From contig MVRK01000102.1 of assembly GCA_002067365.1 (NCBI GenBank), forward strand, positions 1-64,000: DNA of 64,000 nt. Direction: 5' to 3'. The stretch's first letter is position 1. Every line of letters starts with the position of its first letter. A program made the translations under genes and the position numbers. This DNA is from Methanosaeta sp. PtaU1.Bin060 (GTDB taxonomy: Archaea > Halobacteriota > Methanosarcinia > Methanotrichales > Methanotrichaceae). This document shows positions 63,063-64,000 of this stretch, piece by piece. The notes under the pieces are model-generated. The model was not told the DNA's origin. It saw only the letters and a program-made list of their open reading frames with translations, and ran no database searches.

Positions 63063-64000
63063 ATGGAGGCTGAAAGAGAGTCATCCGGAATATCCATGAA
63101 CCAGACAGATGTAGCGGCAGCGGTCTCTGACGAAGTGATCATGAACCGCTACCAAAAATATGTGGGAAGAAAGGCCTTTTTCATTCTCTCCACAGCAATT
63201 TTTCTAATCCTGGCAGCCGGGATCGCCAGCTCTCTCGGACAGGCAAAGATCACCATGTGGGAGGCTTATGCTGCTTTTTTCAGCAAATACCTCCCGGACT
63301 ACTTCTCGGCCAGCAGAATGGCCGAAACCACTATCTGGAACCTGCGCCTTCCAAGGATAGCTCTCGGAATTGTGACCGGGGCAGGTCTTGGTGTTGCCGG
63401 ATGCATCATGCAGGGTGTCCTAAAAAATCCGCTGGCAAGCCCATATACTCTCGGAATATCCGCTGGCGCAACATTTGGCGCATCTCTTGCAATCATCGGT
63501 GGAGCCGGGCTTGTCGGCGGCGATTATCTGGTGATAGGAAACGCATTCTTCTTCTCACTCCTGGTCTCATTGATCATCATCGGCTTTGCAGGCAGAAGGG
63601 GAGCCACGCCTGAGACCATGGTCTTAGTCGGAATCGCTGTGCTTTATGTCTTCTCGGCTGCGACCACATTTCTTCAATATTTTGGAGACGAAACTGCTGT
63701 TGTCCAATCTGTGTTCTGGGCTGTGGGAAGCCTCGAGAGGGCTTCATGGAGCAAGGTGCTGATAGCAGCCACCATCGTTGCGATCTCCATTCCCTTGCTC
63801 ATGCTGATTTCCTGGGACCTGAATATCCTGACAACCGGAGATGATTCCGCCAGAAGCCTTGGAGTCAATGTAAAGCGTATCAGGATCTATTCCATGGCTA
63901 TAATCAGCCTGATGGTCTCAAGCGTCGTTTGCTTTACTGGCACCATTGGATTCATAGGGTTAGTTGCTCCGCATATTACGAGGCTTGCCATTGGAACCGA
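63063..64000 (+). CDS. FecCD/BtuC-type ABC permease (3' end outside window)
   Basis: At least 312 residues. Starts ATG 63063, 15 bp after the substrate-binding gene. The family motifs are LRLPRIALGIVTGAGLGVAG, then MQGVLKNPLASPYTLGISAG, and near the edge TGTIGFIGLVAPHITRLAIG. Multiple TM segments begin at about residue 41. With its neighbour it forms an importer for an iron chelate or corrinoid; the ATPase is expected beyond the window. Confidence 0.93.
   Translation, partial: MEAERESSGISMNQTDVAAAVSDEVIMNRYQKYVGRKAFFILSTAIFLILAAGIASSLGQAKITMWEAYAAFFSKYLPDYFSASRMAETTIWNLRLPRIALGIVTGAGLGVAGCIMQGVLKNPLASPYTLGISAGATFGASLAIIGGAGLVGGDYLVIGNAFFFSLLVSLIIIGFAGRRGATPETMVLVGIAVLYVFSAATTFLQYFGDETAVVQSVFWAVGSLERASWSKVLIAATIVAISIPLLMLISWDLNILTTGDDSARSLGVNVKRIRIYSMAIISLMVSSVVCFTGTIGFIGLVAPHITRLAIGT

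Overview
The window comes from a methanogenic archaeon, most likely of the acetate-using Methanothrix (Methanosaeta) type within the old Methanosarcinales. The evidence is an archaeal rps13-rps4-rps11-rpoD cluster whose RpoD carries a two-cluster ferredoxin domain, an F420-type formate dehydrogenase pair, a small siroheme reductase-like protein of the methanogen type, a siroheme decarboxylase (Ahb) tetrapyrrole operon, archaeal TATA boxes and several TTG starts with strong Shine-Dalgarno (SD) sequences. The genus is inferred; the archaeal methanogen assignment is firm.

Layout. 1-5455: core metabolism on the minus strand (aroC at the edge, fdhA-fdhB, a superoxide reductase, a glutamine amidotransferase). 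5456-27711: an AT-richer accessory island. It holds a two-TM protein with a leaderless-type promoter, a complete IS5-family element, a helicase-nuclease gene cut off exactly at the IS end, two genes of unknown function, a complete type 1 BREX phage-defence operon (brxA-brxB-brxC-pglX-pglZ-brxL, all minus), an 880-bp gap with unusual repeats, and an integrase cassette next to tRNA-Leu(GAG). 27712-30120: tRNA-Leu and the rpoD/rps11/rps4/rps13 operon. 30384-48100: housekeeping and surface genes, including a fused N-carbamoylputrescine amidase/agmatine deiminase, ileS, argS, secreted proteins, a cation/proton antiporter, thiC and one decayed secreted gene. 48156-56435: a metallo-beta-lactamase protein, a siroheme reductase-like protein, argD-hisC-adenylate kinase, a REC-PAS-GAF sensor with a small upstream gene, and a secreted beta-helix protein. 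56432-59756: a compact tetrapyrrole operon (ahb, precorrin-2 dehydrogenase, hemA, hemB). 59757-60195: a structured non-coding stretch between convergent genes. 60196-64000: two divergent dockerin-bearing substrate-binding proteins and the start of a FecCD-type permease.

How it fits together. HemA and HemB make porphobilinogen; the dehydrogenase and Ahb act on the siroheme/heme branch; the siroheme reductase-like protein at 48891 is a likely consumer. BREX is expected to methylate host DNA through PglX and block phage replication through the other five proteins. The integrase next to tRNA-Leu suggests the island is mobile. The most notable points are the intact archaeal BREX locus and its uncharacterised neighbours, the IS-edge deletion of the helicase, the AguB-AguA fusion, the inverted-repeat element at 25511-25720, and the dockerin-tagged transport proteins.
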